DNA of 64,000 nt. Source: Chlorops oryzae. Its lineage: Eukaryota; Arthropoda; Insecta; Diptera; Chloropidae. Position 1 is the stretch's first letter; the number at the start of each line of letters is the position of its first letter. Made by a program: the position numbers and the translations under genes. The stretch lies in NCBI GenBank assembly GCA_020466095.1, contig CM035807.1, positions 35,964,039 through 36,028,038 of the forward strand, written 5' to 3'. Below are positions 21,416 through 33,042 of the stretch, in pieces. The notes below the pieces were generated by a model. That model was given only the letters and a program-made list of their open reading frames with translations, was not told where the DNA came from and did no database searches.

Positions 21416-24400
21416 CAGACTGAATAAATAAGACTTGTTTTTAATATTTGCGTAATATTTCAAAATTAATTTAAAACTGAACCGTCAAGGAGTAACTTCA
21501 GTTTGAAAATGAAAAAGAGTCGCCAGGGACATTTCTTGCTAACCGTAGTGTTCATACATATTGGCAAAGTGTACTGATTTCTGGAAGGATTTAAATCGGT
21601 CCGCTTTTGTACAGATTTTATTTTATATTTTATTTGTAATATAAATTATTACATATCAAAATAAACGTACTGATATTTTTCCAAATATACAAGTTTTTCG
21701 GCTTTTGGAAAAAAAAAAAATGTACTAATTGTAGCGCTTGAAAAGCAAGCAGCTTAAATACCTTCGTGCAAGTGGAAACGGTTATGTTTTATCGAAATGT
21801 TGAAGCTAAACACTTCAGAGCTAAACACCATATGGAAACGCACTATAAGACATTTCTTTAAAAACTGCATTAATCGATTTTTGATTAATATGGTCGACAA
21901 ATTGAATAATCGGAACGCTTTGCGGTTTACTTTCTTACAGTCGAATTTAATCGCGGCTTATTGGGCTATTGAAGATTACACATCAGAGTAAAAAAGACAA
22001 TAGCCGGTTGTGGCCAACATTTTTGTTTTGCTTCTAGAAGATTTATCGAACAATTTCAAATATCCGAGTAACTATCGATTGTAGAGCACTGAGGCAAAGA
22101 AAATAGCGTGCTCTAAAAACTAAAAAAAATTTATTATCTCTAAGCAGGAACAAACCTTTTTCTCACACAATAGTGCCTATCTTTAGTGCTTAATGGCAGC
22201 GCCATTTCGCTTAAATTGGATTTATAAGAATTCATGATACTAACCCATTCCTTGTCGCGATATTTGTTTGAAGCCAGAGAACGTTTGAAAGCGAATTGCG
22301 AAGAGAAAGAAGAAACAACAAAAATTAAATTTGTAAAATTATATTTTGGTTCGGAATCCAATATCCTTCATTCCGGTACTTCTTTTCTGTTCGCTTCCCG
22401 TGCTTGGCTGTGTAGACGTTTTAAATTACGTTGGCTCAGCATGCGCCTTTCGTTTGAGTCCTTTCGCAACGCTATTTTCCATCAGCCTTCGGGTGATTTC
22501 TTTCCATTTCGTCTTACTTATTTCAATTGCAACTGTCATCGTTATGCGTGAGCTTTTCAGCCTCGCGGTCACATTCAAACGCCCAATTAAGGAGAAACGT
22601 TCCTCTTTCCAGTTTAAAAAATGCTTGCTTAAGACTTTCAAAATAACGCCGATAGGTACGATATGTCCTTTGTTTGTTCCTTAGCAGGTATGTATGTACC
22701 TACGTACTTCTTGAAGGAGTCAATGAGTATATACATAGGTACTTTCTTAATAATTTAGAAAAATAAATTGTTTCGCAATTGGCAACACTTGCAATATTTA
22801 TTGAATATTAAATGCTTACATCAGTTGGGCAGGAACAATGCATCTACTCAGCGCCTTCTGGTCGTTGGGCGAGCCCCTAATGCCCTTTCAATTATTTATT
22901 ATATTTGTGACTCCCATGAGCGCGAAGCCAATAATGGCATGTGCGCTCGGCGGCTGACGCAAGTAGCCCTGTGTGTGATTTTTCTTTGTATTCCTGGGAA
23001 AAACTGAAACCGAATTTACTTCGCTTTCCTGTCATAATTTACGTTATAAAGTCAGTGGAGCATACACATATATATATGTGCACATTCATACCTACTCGCT
23101 ACATAGTGCTGTGTTATGTCGTTCGAGCGTGCAATTCTTTTGGCAAAGAACGTAGTGTCGTTATTTTTGTTTTGTTTTTATTTTATTTTTATTATTATTA
23201 TTATTTTTTTATAGAGCCATATATCCTTTGTCCTGGCATTACAATGTTGGTCCATTCTGTCGAAGTGCTTTGAGATATCTATATATGCATGGTTAGATTT
23301 GTGGCCGCCATTTTCCGATGGGTATGAGTAGCTCCCAATTGTGGACATAAATTTTTCAATTGATAAATTATTTTGTAGAGAAAGCGTTCAATTTTTCCAT
23401 TTCTGCGCATTATTTTCTGGCAGGCCGAAACGCCTTAAAACGTACAAGCATTTATATCTAAATATCTTTCTGACTGTAATTTGCTTCATTTTCCGTTTCG
23501 TTTTTATTTGATCTTCGTCTCTAGCAGCCTTCCGTATCCGTTTTACAGCCATTACTCACCAGCGTTGTGAAACACATCTATGTATGTATGTAGTAACATG
23601 TGGAATTCCTATGCATGTGCTACGATTTCTGCCTTTCCCATCAATGTCATGCCGTTACTACATGGACGTGTCCTTTTCCAGCGATGCTAGATGGAAAACA
23701 TGTTAAAAGTTTTCATAAAAAGCTCACCATACCCACATCGTTTTTAGCTTGCCAATGACGGTTTCATGCTTCTTTTTGGTTTTCCACTTGAGCGGAAGAA
23801 AGTAGGTACATATATGTAGGTATATGCACGTATAGGCACGTAGTATAACCTCGATGTTAAATTTTCCAATCTTCTCAAAATCAATCAACCATTTTGGTGT
23901 CCTTTTCCATTTCTTGCCATATGTCTGTTTACTTGGTAACAGGTATGGTATTTCTCGTTCTTTCGTTTTCTTCGGTCTTCGGAACGAAAAAGGACTTAGC
24001 ATTATTCTTGAGGAATTTTTCAAAGATTCGTATCTTTTTATATGCTAGCCTCACATGTGCTTTTCAACCCAATTTTTCCCCCTTTATTTTCATTTTCCCT
24101 TCTTTATTTAGTTATATATTCTCAAGATCCCTTCTTCCACTCCTCTGGCGCTGTCAAAGCGCTTTCATATCCTGCTTCTAATATTTCGACCAAAACTTTC
24201 TTTTAAGTTGTTTCCTGTCGTTTTTCTTTGGCCCTCTTCTTGTCGGGTATTCGTGCTTGAGTATTTTATGTAAATATAATTTCACATAAATTGCCATATC
24301 ATTCAAACAAATCAATAAAATAACAGAGCAAAAATGTTTGCAATATTAAAAGGTTTTACAAATGCGGTTTTAGAGGCCAAATGTGATCTGTTCATTTCCA

Positions 24401-25029
24401 TCGTACAGGACACTCCGTAATGAGGTAGTCATATAAAGGAGATTTCAAAATCAGCTCGAGTGAATGTCAATGTAGAATTGTTCGATAAAAAAATTCGAGA
24501 AGAATCAGATTAAGATTTTAAAGCCTACCTGTTGACGGCAGCTCTAGAAAGAGCCTTACAAATTTGAGCGGAGTAGCGAATAACGTTGCTAATGACAAAT
24601 TTCACATTTTTGCAAATTTGCCATGCCATTCAGTACTTAGAAGGCCACTTCGCTTCTGTATGGTTCTGAATTGATGAGAAATGTCCAAGAGTTGACCAAA
24701 TAAAAATAATTTTTACAACATAGTTCAAAGGGCTAGTAGTATTATTGACAGTGAAAGTCCGAAAAATGGGTTCAAAATTTGTCTTTGAAGCGAAAGTTAT
24801 TCGCGGTTCCGCTTCAATTGTAGAAACGGTCTTCAGTATACACAAAAAAGTTTGATTCTCTACACTTTACAATCTTTTCTCTACGTTAAAAACTCTATAG
24901 TGTATTTCGGGCTTAAAAGCGTTAACATAGAAAGCAGCTATGAAGGATAAATTAAAACCATAATAAGGGCTCTCAAATGAACTCATACCAACTGTTTAGT
25001 TAAACTTTTCGAAATTTCTTTCTTTTCAG
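21416..25029. other. Non-coding DNA upstream of the host exon
   Basis: No coding exon with acceptable splice sites was recognised. Simple sequence includes (TAT/ATT) at about 23178-23212 and ATGTATGTATGT near 23580-23591. The 3' end is pyrimidine-rich and forms the acceptor of the exon at 25030. Confidence 0.45.
25012..25029 (+). other. Candidate 3' splice site (acceptor)
   Basis: TTTCTTTCTTTTCAG is a strong polypyrimidine tract followed by AG at 25028-25029. It lies 154 nt upstream of the candidate start codon. Confidence 0.55.
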
Positions 25030-25183
25030 ATGATTTCTGGACTCTCGTTAAGGATTCTTAAAAGCGGAAACTTTTGAATAATGTAAAACTCAAAAATTAC
25101 GCCATAAAAAAGCAGAAAATAAAATCACGTTGGGAGGAAAAGCCAAATAACCTCGACATAAATAATAATTGGAAAAATTGAAA

Positions 25184-25604
25184 ATGACGTCTGCAATTGC
25201 TATGGGGAAGGAAGGTTCCTGCAAAATATTGAAACCTTATAAACAAAGAGTGTGTAAGAAACTTGAAGCGATCAAGAACGACGAAAGTTTTGAGATGGAA
25301 ACAACTGAAGAACAGGATTGCTTGGATTTTTCAAAAGAAAAAGCCTCACAGCAGGAAATTCAATCGAAAAAGTTATTCAATGATGCATCGAATATTAATA
25401 CGCTTTTGGCAGAGAAACCATTCAGAAGTTGTTTCTCAGTGCTTAAGAATTTTACAAAGCGTGTCCAAGAATCGATGCCACAAATTAATGGAAACACGAA
25501 GAGCGCAATGCATTTGACAGGAGATCGTCGAAGGAAATTCGACTGCACTTTGCGCGCTTTTTTCTTTACATTAGTATTTCTTCTAACGGCCAAAGTTCAT
25601 AACG
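25184..25604 (+). CDS. First coding exon of an unidentified secreted or membrane protein
   Basis: An open frame starts at ATG 25184 (context TTGAAAATGAC, close to the fly start consensus). It runs 140 codons to the donor ACG|GTGAGT at 25605, giving a phase 1 junction; the frame meets TAA two codons into the intron. The exon itself would begin at 25030 after a polypyrimidine-AG. The protein is hydrophilic, Lys/Glu-rich for ~120 residues, with a DRRRK basic cluster. It then has a hydrophobic run AFFFTLVFLLTAKVHN (about residues 124-139) just before the junction. This could be a late signal sequence or a type II signal anchor. A phase 1 intron straight after a signal segment is common in genes for extracellular modular proteins, such as immunoglobulin-type cell-surface proteins; that is only an inference. 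I do not recognise the protein. No other exon of it was found. The frame is less A/T-rich than its flanks. Confidence 0.55.
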
Positions 25605-25611
25605 GTGAGTA
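25605..25611 (+). other. Candidate 5' splice site (donor) GTGAGTA
   Basis: A near-consensus fly donor that terminates the exon above. It supports a spliced gene on the plus strand continuing to the right. Confidence 0.6.
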
Positions 25612-26310
25612 AAGTACAAACCTTATACGAGTATATTCGATATGATGATGAGGGTCAGGGGCGGGAGCTCCTTAAGGAGCTGAAAACGATTTGAGCAGGA
25701 CGATGGAATTTTTTTAACCATCATATGATAAATTATTTATTTTTATAATCAATTTTTCATGTATAAAATTTTTAAGAGCTTCAAGTAAGGCCTTAAACAT
25801 TAAGCTAATGCGTTAAATTAACTCACATTGTATATGTGGCTTATATAGCTCAAGCGAGAACAACAGACATCGGAATAATCGATTTCGATAAGAGATGCCT
25901 ATACATAGTTGTTTTCTGAAAGAATTCATTAAGTCTCGTGAAAATATCCGGTATTGGTAACGGCGGGTGGGTATTTAAATACCCATAAATTAAGCCATTA
26001 AAAAAAAATCTAGCTTGAGGTAGGTGAAAGGTATCATAAATTGGTTTTAATGTTAAGGTAGAGGAGAGATCAGACTACTTTAAAAATATTTTGGGGTCAT
26101 ATCGAGTCATGTTTAGAGGGGTTATTCACGAGTCAAATTTCAGAAAATTTGCAATGTTCAAAAATTTTTAAAACAATAGAAATTTTTTCTGTAATGTCCC
26201 TCATAAGTCCCTTTTTACACACACCAACAATTGACCGATTTCTTTTTTACGATTTTTCATCTAATCGGAAAGAAGAAGTGTTTTTATTGACACACTTTGC
26301 AAAAAAAAAA
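25612..26310 (+). other. Probable intron sequence
   Basis: Non-coding, A/T-rich, with no recognised element until the type A repeat. It ends with a run of A preceding CAAGTAAGGG. Confidence 0.45.
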
Positions 26311-27166
26311 CAAGTAAGGGTGTTTTAGTCAGGCAAGCCTGACAATAGAATACCCGACACAGGCACACATGTTCAAATAATTTTTAATATCAAGAGGTGT
26401 TTAAGGCCATAAGGGCCCAATATACCGACTTTTGTTAAATTTCTTTATAAAAACCGCCCTTTTGCCACGCCCACTTTTCCAATTTTTTTTAAATTCTAAT
26501 CGGAATCTTAAATACACTCCAAATCCTAAGCTTCATTGAAATATTTGGAAAAAGTCCGATTTTGAGGCAGTTTTGGGATTTTTGTGACCGACCCTAGTGC
26601 TGGAGGTACCCTTAAAAATGGACCGATCAAGGAAATTTTTTGGAAGGATGTTTAAGGCTACAAAGGAAGCATAAGTGCCAAATTTCGTTCAAGTCCTATT
26701 TGAATTTCGGGTGTAGGAGACAATTTTCGAAAACCGCCCTTCTGCCACGCCCACTTTTCCAATTTTTTTAAATAATATAACAGGCCTTTAAATATGATCA
26801 AATATCAAATTTCATCAAAATATCTTTAAAAACTCCGATTTTAAAGCAGTTTTTGTGATTTTCGTAACAGACTAGTACTGGAGATACCCCTAAAAATGGT
26901 CCGATCGGGTCCATTCTCGAACTTGTTCGTACTCATGTCGCCGTGAGCACGCATACCAAATTTTGTCAAGATAGCTCAGCTCCTTCGATAAGATAACTGT
27001 ATACAAACAGACAGACAGACAGACAGACATGTCTAAATCGAATCTCCTGGTGACGCTGATCATTTCTATATACATTTTGTATGGTCTATCTCGACTGGTT
27101 CTGGGTGTTACACACAACCACACAAACGCAATATACCCTCGACACAGAGTGTGTCGGGTATAAAAA
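26311..27166 (+). repeat. GGGTATAAAAA-superfamily repeat, type A, copy 1 (most complete)
   Basis: Starts CAAGTAAGGGTGTTTTAGTC after a run of ten A and ends GTGTCGGGTATAAAAA. ATACCCGACAC near the start (26351-26361) is inverted relative to GTGTCGGGTAT at the end. The last ~30 bp (CCTCGACACAGAGTGTGTCG) form a hairpin. The middle contains a ~279-bp block repeated twice, each copy with ACCGCCCTTYTGCCACGCCC and TAAAAATGGNCCGATC. A (GACA)n tract at 27008-27031 is followed by CATGTCTAAATCGA and CTGATCATTTCTATATA. No coding capacity is seen. Such repeats are widespread in higher flies to my knowledge, but I cannot assign them to a named class. Confidence 0.85.
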
Positions 27167-28540
27167 CTAAATTGAAAAAGCTCTTTTCATTTTCTGTCAG
27201 GATTTTTTTAAAAAGGATCCAAAAACAGCCTCGCCAATGAGGCAACCCCCTTAAAAGTACCTGATAAGCATGGATTATTAAAAGTGCAAAAAATTGTAGG
27301 TACTTATTGGGTTTCTTAAAAGTACTTTGACACTAACTGCACTTGAAAAAGTACTATTGTTACCACTGCTCTTTTCAATCAATATATAATTTATCGGCTT
27401 TAGCTTTAGAGCAACGTTTTCCTTCTGGCCCGGAGTCAGTCTTTACCTAGCTATTAAAGATAAAAATCTGATGTTCTTTCACGCACACATTTAGTTAAAG
27501 CACTGTAAAATTATTCATTTTTGCGAAGGAGCGGACACAGTTCAGCATACAGTTCGGCAGCCCAACAATGTTTATGTTTGAATTCTTTAAATACTGAAGT
27601 CATGGTCCAAAATATCTTTTAGATGAAGGATGAGTTGAGTCAAGAAAATACCATTTATTCTAAGTTCATTTTAAGGAACAGACTTCACCGGCTTCATTAT
27701 TTACTCTTTTGTAAAGTTATTTTGGATCCTCGAAATTACTCTGAAGTTCACAGTTGCAGTGGCATTAGTCGTGGTAAGAACTCATCGGTTGACTGCTGAG
27801 CTCCACTTCACCACAATTGCATTGCAATTTATTCGACTTGTGCACACAGATACGAAGATTCAAAGATATGTACCTACATATTTCGTTGTTTATTGCAAAG
27901 AAAAAAGCGCATTAGCTCAGCTCGTTAGTCGTTAGAAATCCTTCTGCTTTGAAGAAGCTTTTTGCAATGCAATTTCGTTGAAATTTCCCAAACACGTTTT
28001 GCATATTATATCTTTTGTTTTGAAAATAAATTAATATTTCGCCTCTGGCCAGCAAAGCCGCTAACAATGGAAAGGACGACGACTGCGACGCAAACAAGGA
28101 CAATGCGAAATTACAGTTCGGGCGCTAAGTTGTTGTACTCTTTATTTGTTTTTCCATTTACTTGTTAAAGAAAACGCCGCGGCCGTAGCCGTGAGTTGGA
28201 ACGCAAGTTTGAGAAACTCAGCTACTTTTTTTTTGCTACTTAACTCTTTACAGATACGTTGCGAAGAGGCTAGGAATCAAGCACCTTCTAAGACAGCATT
28301 TTCAGAATGCTTGCAAGCATCTTTATGAACAACTTACAGTTTTGGAAATTTCCTAGAGGATGTTTTGTGCATTTTCTCCGAATGTCCCATCATTGTCATT
28401 GCCTCCTTTTTATGCTTGACGCTGCGTTCGTTTTTAATTTAATTTCTGTTTAGCGCGTTTTTTTTTAGCTGCCATTTTGCTTTATCTGTCCATTTTTTCT
28501 CTTCTTACATTCTGTGTTTGTCTTCTTTCCATTATTTAAA
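27167..28540. other. Non-coding DNA
   Basis: No feature recognised. Confidence 0.45.
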
Positions 28541-28561
28541 TTTTTTTTTTTTTTTTTTTTT
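28541..28561. repeat. T21 homopolymer
   Basis: A run of about 21 T with no LINE or SINE recognised beside it. Confidence 0.8.
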
Positions 28562-29162
28562 GTCTTGAAAGCAGTTTGCATGGACTTTCAACTGAAAAAG
28601 CGCACCAATATTTTTTAAGCGGTCCGCAAATGGCGTATGAATGCGAAAGTAGTAGGTGGTTGGCGTGGAATTTCCCTTCCATACCAACCGAATTGCGACT
28701 GACGGGCTTCTTGCTGAAAATTAAATGCTTCACGCAACAACTAACGACACATTTCATTTATGCAGTACGATTTCTTACTTGCACATGGGTATGTACACAC
28801 ACACATATTTATATATGTAGGTACTATGCATGCGCAAGTAAATAGAGCGAAGCTATATCCCATACAAGATTGGCAAGCATGCCGGGTCGTCGCTTGTAGG
28901 CTCCTATGTTGCATTCGCGGAGCCTGATTACTGAGAGCAACACTTTCGGTCAGCTTCAGTGCTCATCTGGCCAGCCTCAACGCGTGCATAAATGTCAAAT
29001 AACTTTTGTTAAATGTAAAGTTCAGGAACTTCGAATGGATTCAGTTTGTGCTCGTATTCCGCTCTTCCTTCAGTCACATTCTTCACCCATATGCTTGCTC
29101 TTCTAGTCTTCTAGCGCTGTCGGCGCCCTCTTGCATTCATAACGCTTCCTTGCTGGCATCCA
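28562..29162. other. Non-coding DNA
   Basis: No supported gene. Short ACACACACAT and TATATATG tracts occur near 28795-28818. Confidence 0.45.
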
Positions 29163-29198
29163 GTCATTCATTCATTCGCTCGTTCGTTCGTTCATTCA
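29163..29198. repeat. Imperfect (TTCR)n tetranucleotide microsatellite
   Basis: ATTCATTCATTCGCTCGTTC-type repeats over about 36 bp. Confidence 0.75.
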
Positions 29199-29544
29199 GT
29201 CCTTTAGCGAATGCAACCGTTAAAGAAAAGCAATTAGCGAAATTAATTGCTCAAGTTTTACTTTGGAATATTCATCTTCAAGATTAATTTACTTGGTTCC
29301 TCATTTTCGCTCTTTATTGAGCTCCACTTTTTCCCTGTTGGGCTCTCGCAAATATTAAGTTTGAGACTCTCAAATTATTGACAAGCTTAGAACGAAGAGA
29401 TCGCAGTTGCCGTTGCGCCTTTTGCGAAATTTAATTAAATCGATTAGATAACATATAAAATATCGTAATGGTTATGAGAAAAATCGGCTATTTAACTGAT
29501 TAGGATTGAGATACTTACATACTTACCTGAAAAGCTAATAAAAA
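29199..29544. other. Non-coding DNA
   Basis: Nothing recognised. Confidence 0.45.
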
Positions 29545-30426
29545 AAAAATTGGTGTCTGTAAAGTCAATTTACGGACGATAGTTTTACGTGATAACGTCA
29601 TAAGAAAACACTCATTATGTACATAAAATGGAGCATTCAAGTTCACATACACTATTTTTGACGATTTTTGAAACTCTCTTAGACTTATTAATTTAACAGT
29701 TAGAAAATAAGTCTTATTTTGTAATTTGATTGGCGATTTTTAATCTAAGTATCAAATAGAAAATAATAATTATACTTCACTTTTTAAATTAAAATTGCAT
29801 ATTTAAGTTTTCAAAATCAATTTCATACATACATGCATATATTTAACGTGCAAAGTGAAAAATTGTAAGAAAATTTTCGGATAATATTGTTACGTCCTGT
29901 ATGTTAATCCGCATAATGCTTATGAGAATTGTAGGTTGAAGTTATGTAACCAAAGAGTGTATAACTACTAAGATGTCCAAGGCTGCAATTATAATGAAGC
30001 TAAAGCTGAAGCATAGGCTGTCATGTGTTTGTTGTATATTTTCGTTGCGGAAATACAACAAACAAAACAAAAAAAATTGCGATAGAGTATGCAGGGGGAG
30101 TGAACATATTTTGTTGCTCTGTTATTTGCTTTAAAAAACATGATTCAGGATTTTGTCTTTGTTTTTCAAATTTGTTTGTTCACATATCCAAAGAGTATGT
30201 AATGCTAAAACAGGATAAAATGTACTTTTTCGTTGCTTTTAAAAATCAACCAGTGAATGCATGCAATCGAGCACAGAATTTGACGATCACGGCAACAACA
30301 AAACAATCGGACTTCTCGCCTCAACACATTGAGAAACGTTTTTAATTTTGATTGTTTTTCGGCATTCCCTGCTTGTCTGTGGATTGCGTGACATGTGTGA
30401 ATTTGTGTGTGCGCCCATAGCCATAC

Positions 30427-30592
30427 GTAAATTTGTATTTGGACGTTTGAATATTTTCGCCTTGTCTGCTTGTGAGAGACGATTGAGACGATTTGCCTTC
30501 TTATGAGAGCGAACTCTCTGCTCTAAACCGGTTTGAACTTTTGTGTATTTGAGTGTGTTTGTGTGTCGCGTAAATTGAACGATGAACATCCC
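30427..30592. repeat. Direct repeat, copy 1
   Basis: Begins GTAAATTTGTATTTGGACGT and contains GCCTTGTCTGCTTGTGAGAG. It is matched with modest divergence at 31393-31552 in the same orientation, about 0.97 kb away. The peptide-level similarity of minus-strand frames here simply follows from this DNA duplication. Confidence 0.9.
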
Positions 30593-30909
30593 AGTAGTCA
30601 GCGGAGCCACCACAACACTAGCGATTTCACTAGTCACTGGGTGTCGGGGATCGGTATCTTTCCTATCCAAGACGCTGGCGAATTTAACATTACGATCTCA
30701 TTGCCGGGGACAGGTCTGCCTTTTAATTCGCCACTCTTTAATCATTTCGCTAGCGAAAAGGTGCAGGAAAATGGCCTAGCTCCAGCATGAAAAAAAAATT
30801 TTTTTTTTTTGGATTTTTTAAAATTTTTTTATTTTATTAATTATTATATTTTTTTGTATATCTATCTATTTGTGATTTTAAATCTTTTTTATCTTACTTC
30901 TCTTAAAAT

Positions 30910-30980
30910 TTTCTCGCCTCCATCGAGCCTCGAACCGCTGACCACCAGATCGCTGGGTCGACGCCTTAACTCATCGTGAA
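30910..30980 (-). repeat. tRNA-like sequence
   Basis: Minus strand: A-box-like TGAGTTAAGGCGTCG (reverse of 30959-30973) and B-box-like GCGGTTCGAGGCTC (reverse of 30926-30939). It is followed by GGCGAGAAAATTTT. The following GGCGAGAAWWTTT tail is shared with the next tRNA-like sequence. Confidence 0.45.
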
Positions 30981-31221
30981 ACGAACGAATTCAATTTCTT
31001 GGTCAAAATGCTCACTTGAGTTTGGCGTTGCTCAGATTTTGGGAAACGTATTTAACGATTTTTCACTCCAAAAATTTTTACTTGAAAATTGTAACCATTA
31101 AAAAAAAATAATAATAAAACCTTAAAAATTTAGGGGAAAATGTTTGTCTCCAAAATAACTGAACTATGAACAAAAAAAAAAACTCTAATTTATAAAAAAA
31201 GTAAAAAATGTAGGAAAAATT

Positions 31222-31285
31222 CTCGCCGCCCGCAGGTATTGAACCCCGAACCTTCCGGCTATCGAGCCAAGTTAAACCACTGTGT
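31222..31285 (-). repeat. tRNA-like sequence
   Basis: Minus strand: B-box-like GGGGTTCAATACC (reverse of 31235-31247) preceded by AGTGGTTTAACTTGG and followed by GGCGAGAATTTTT. Together with 30910-30980 it suggests a shared tRNA-derived SINE-like family. No complete cloverleaf is claimed. Confidence 0.45.
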
Positions 31286-31392
31286 TGTAAGTTTTTCTTT
31301 CAAAAAAATATGAAATGTGACACAGTAAACAATTTTCTATAGAAAATAGGTCCGTTTGTGTACTTTTTGCTTCAGTTTTTTTTGGCAACACT

Positions 31393-31552
31393 GGTAAATT
31401 TGTATTTGGACGTTTGCATATTTTCGCCTTGTCTGCTTGTGAGAGAATATTGAGACGATTTGGCTTCTCATGAGAGCGTAACTTCTTCATGCTCTAAACG
31501 GTTGACTTTTGTGTATTTGATGTGTTGTTCGACGTAAATTGAACGATACTGA
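31393..31552. repeat. Direct repeat, copy 2
   Basis: Second copy of 30427-30592, same orientation, with small insertions and deletions. The direct pair recalls miniature LTR-type (TRIM) elements, but no primer-binding site or polypurine tract was confirmed. Confidence 0.88.
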
Positions 31553-31655
31553 CTAGTTGTGAACGCACATTGAATCACCGGCGTGAGACGTTCGGATTTA
31601 GACATCGATTTAATAGACGTTATCACGTCAAAAATCAATAATCATCGACCTCACT

Positions 31656-33025
31656 TTTGATTAGTTTTGAAGTGTTTTTTTATTCGCTTTGGTGATTTCG
31701 AATTAACACGATTACATGATTAAATTATTCTTTAAATCGTGACTATAACGAAAACAGTAATTCTTTATTGTTATTCTATTAACATTGTTCCTTATGAGAT
31801 TATTACAATATGAAGAATATCACCTTAGTTGATGCTGAAATAGAGTCGGATATACTAGTAGAGCTAGTAGTAGTAGATATACTAGTAGAGCTGGATGTGG
31901 AAAATATAGTTTGTAATAACAGAAAAAAGCAGTAATTCCTCCGCACGATCACAGAGGACCTCGATACAGGGCACATCATTGATGCTTGAAGGACACTATC
32001 AAACTCAGTAGGTATTCATTTTTGTGATTAACCTACATTTTGCCGGCAATGATTTTAAAATCGTGAATGAATGAATTTAAAATGTCTTCAAACAATGGAA
32101 AACAATCTTCCAACTTTTTCGAATCAAGCACAGACTTTTCCAATAAAAAGTAAAGAGCTCTCATGTTTTTATAGCTCCATTACTTTTGTTCTACCTTCGT
32201 CTTTTTGATGTACCTACGAATTTTTTCTTTCAAAAACATAAAAGTTTTTATAACTCACACTGACAAGACATCGGTTAAGTTTTTATAAACTAAGTTTTCA
32301 GTGATGCCTCTACATAAAGGTGCATTTTCTTTTGTTTTCACATCCTTTTTTGTGCCAAAAAATAAACTTTTAAGTAATCTAAATACTGATATATCTATTT
32401 GTAAATAAATCAGATGCTCTTCCTGTCTACCTTTTTTTTTCCTTAAACGTCAAAAAGTTTTTACGACACATGCTTACGGATTGGTGAAATGGGTAAGAAA
32501 GATTTTTTTGCAGTCAAAAAAAAAAAAAAGAGGAGATGGAAGAAAGTTCTGCGAAACTTGAAAATCCTTTTAACTTACGGTAAGACAAAACTGACAGAGA
32601 ATAAAATACCAACCGCAAATTAGTTCACATATCTTAAAGGCTCACAGATTCACCCGATGCGTTTTGAAAACGAGCGAAACAGAGTAAGCGAGAGGGATAG
32701 AGATATGTACCTACGATATTATGCAGCATAAGTTTTGGGACTTATAAATCGCGTATGTCAAAGCACATAGAAGTCGACGGAGACTGTTCATAAAAAGTTT
32801 GAGACTTAAGGTGACTTCATGGAGAGAACCAATTCACTTAACCTTAGAAAAGTAATCGTATGCCAAGCGCTGAAGAGCTTCACTTGGATGGGTGGCCTAT
32901 GGATTTTTATGTTAGTCGTTTTCAATAACACTTGAGGCGCACTTAATCGCGACACGTAAGCATAAGTTCACAACCAGTCCGCACCCTCGAATTATCGGTG
33001 TAACACTTGTCACGTAGGGTGGGTG
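31656..33025. other. Non-coding DNA
   Basis: No supported gene. A TAGTAGAGCTAGTAGTAGTA tract lies at about 31857-31890. Confidence 0.45.
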
Positions 33026-33042
33026 TTTTTTTTTTTTTTTTT
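33026..33042. repeat. T17 homopolymer
   Basis: A run of about 17 T without an adjoining recognised element. Confidence 0.8.

Larger units (their letters stand above)
29545..31655. mobile_element. Possible composite or non-autonomous element, unclassified
   Basis: TTACGTGATAACGTCA at 29587-29602 is matched in inverted orientation by GACGTTATCACGTCAAA at about 31616-31632. Between them lie ~165-bp direct repeats, two tRNA-like sequences and long A/T runs. The inverted ends are short and no target duplication was identified, so the element boundaries are tentative. Confidence 0.35.

Noticed and set aside
22346..22684. Hydrophobic 112-codon frame
   Set aside because: Composition follows T-rich DNA; overlapping antisense frame; no splice or start support.
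26311..27175. Helitron interpretation (hairpin near the 3' end then CTAA)
   Set aside because: CTAA follows GGGTATAAAAA in only two copies (27166 and 20523); other copies continue with AATT, GTTG or GCAG, and no TC start is seen.
28541..28561. Poly(T) as a retroelement tail
   Set aside because: No adjacent ORF2, SINE body or target duplication recognised, unlike the tail at 37548-37570.
30287..31490. Shared peptide SHxKxNRLNxLSQADKAKI in two minus-strand frames
   Set aside because: Explained by the ~165-bp DNA direct repeat; no evidence of coding selection.
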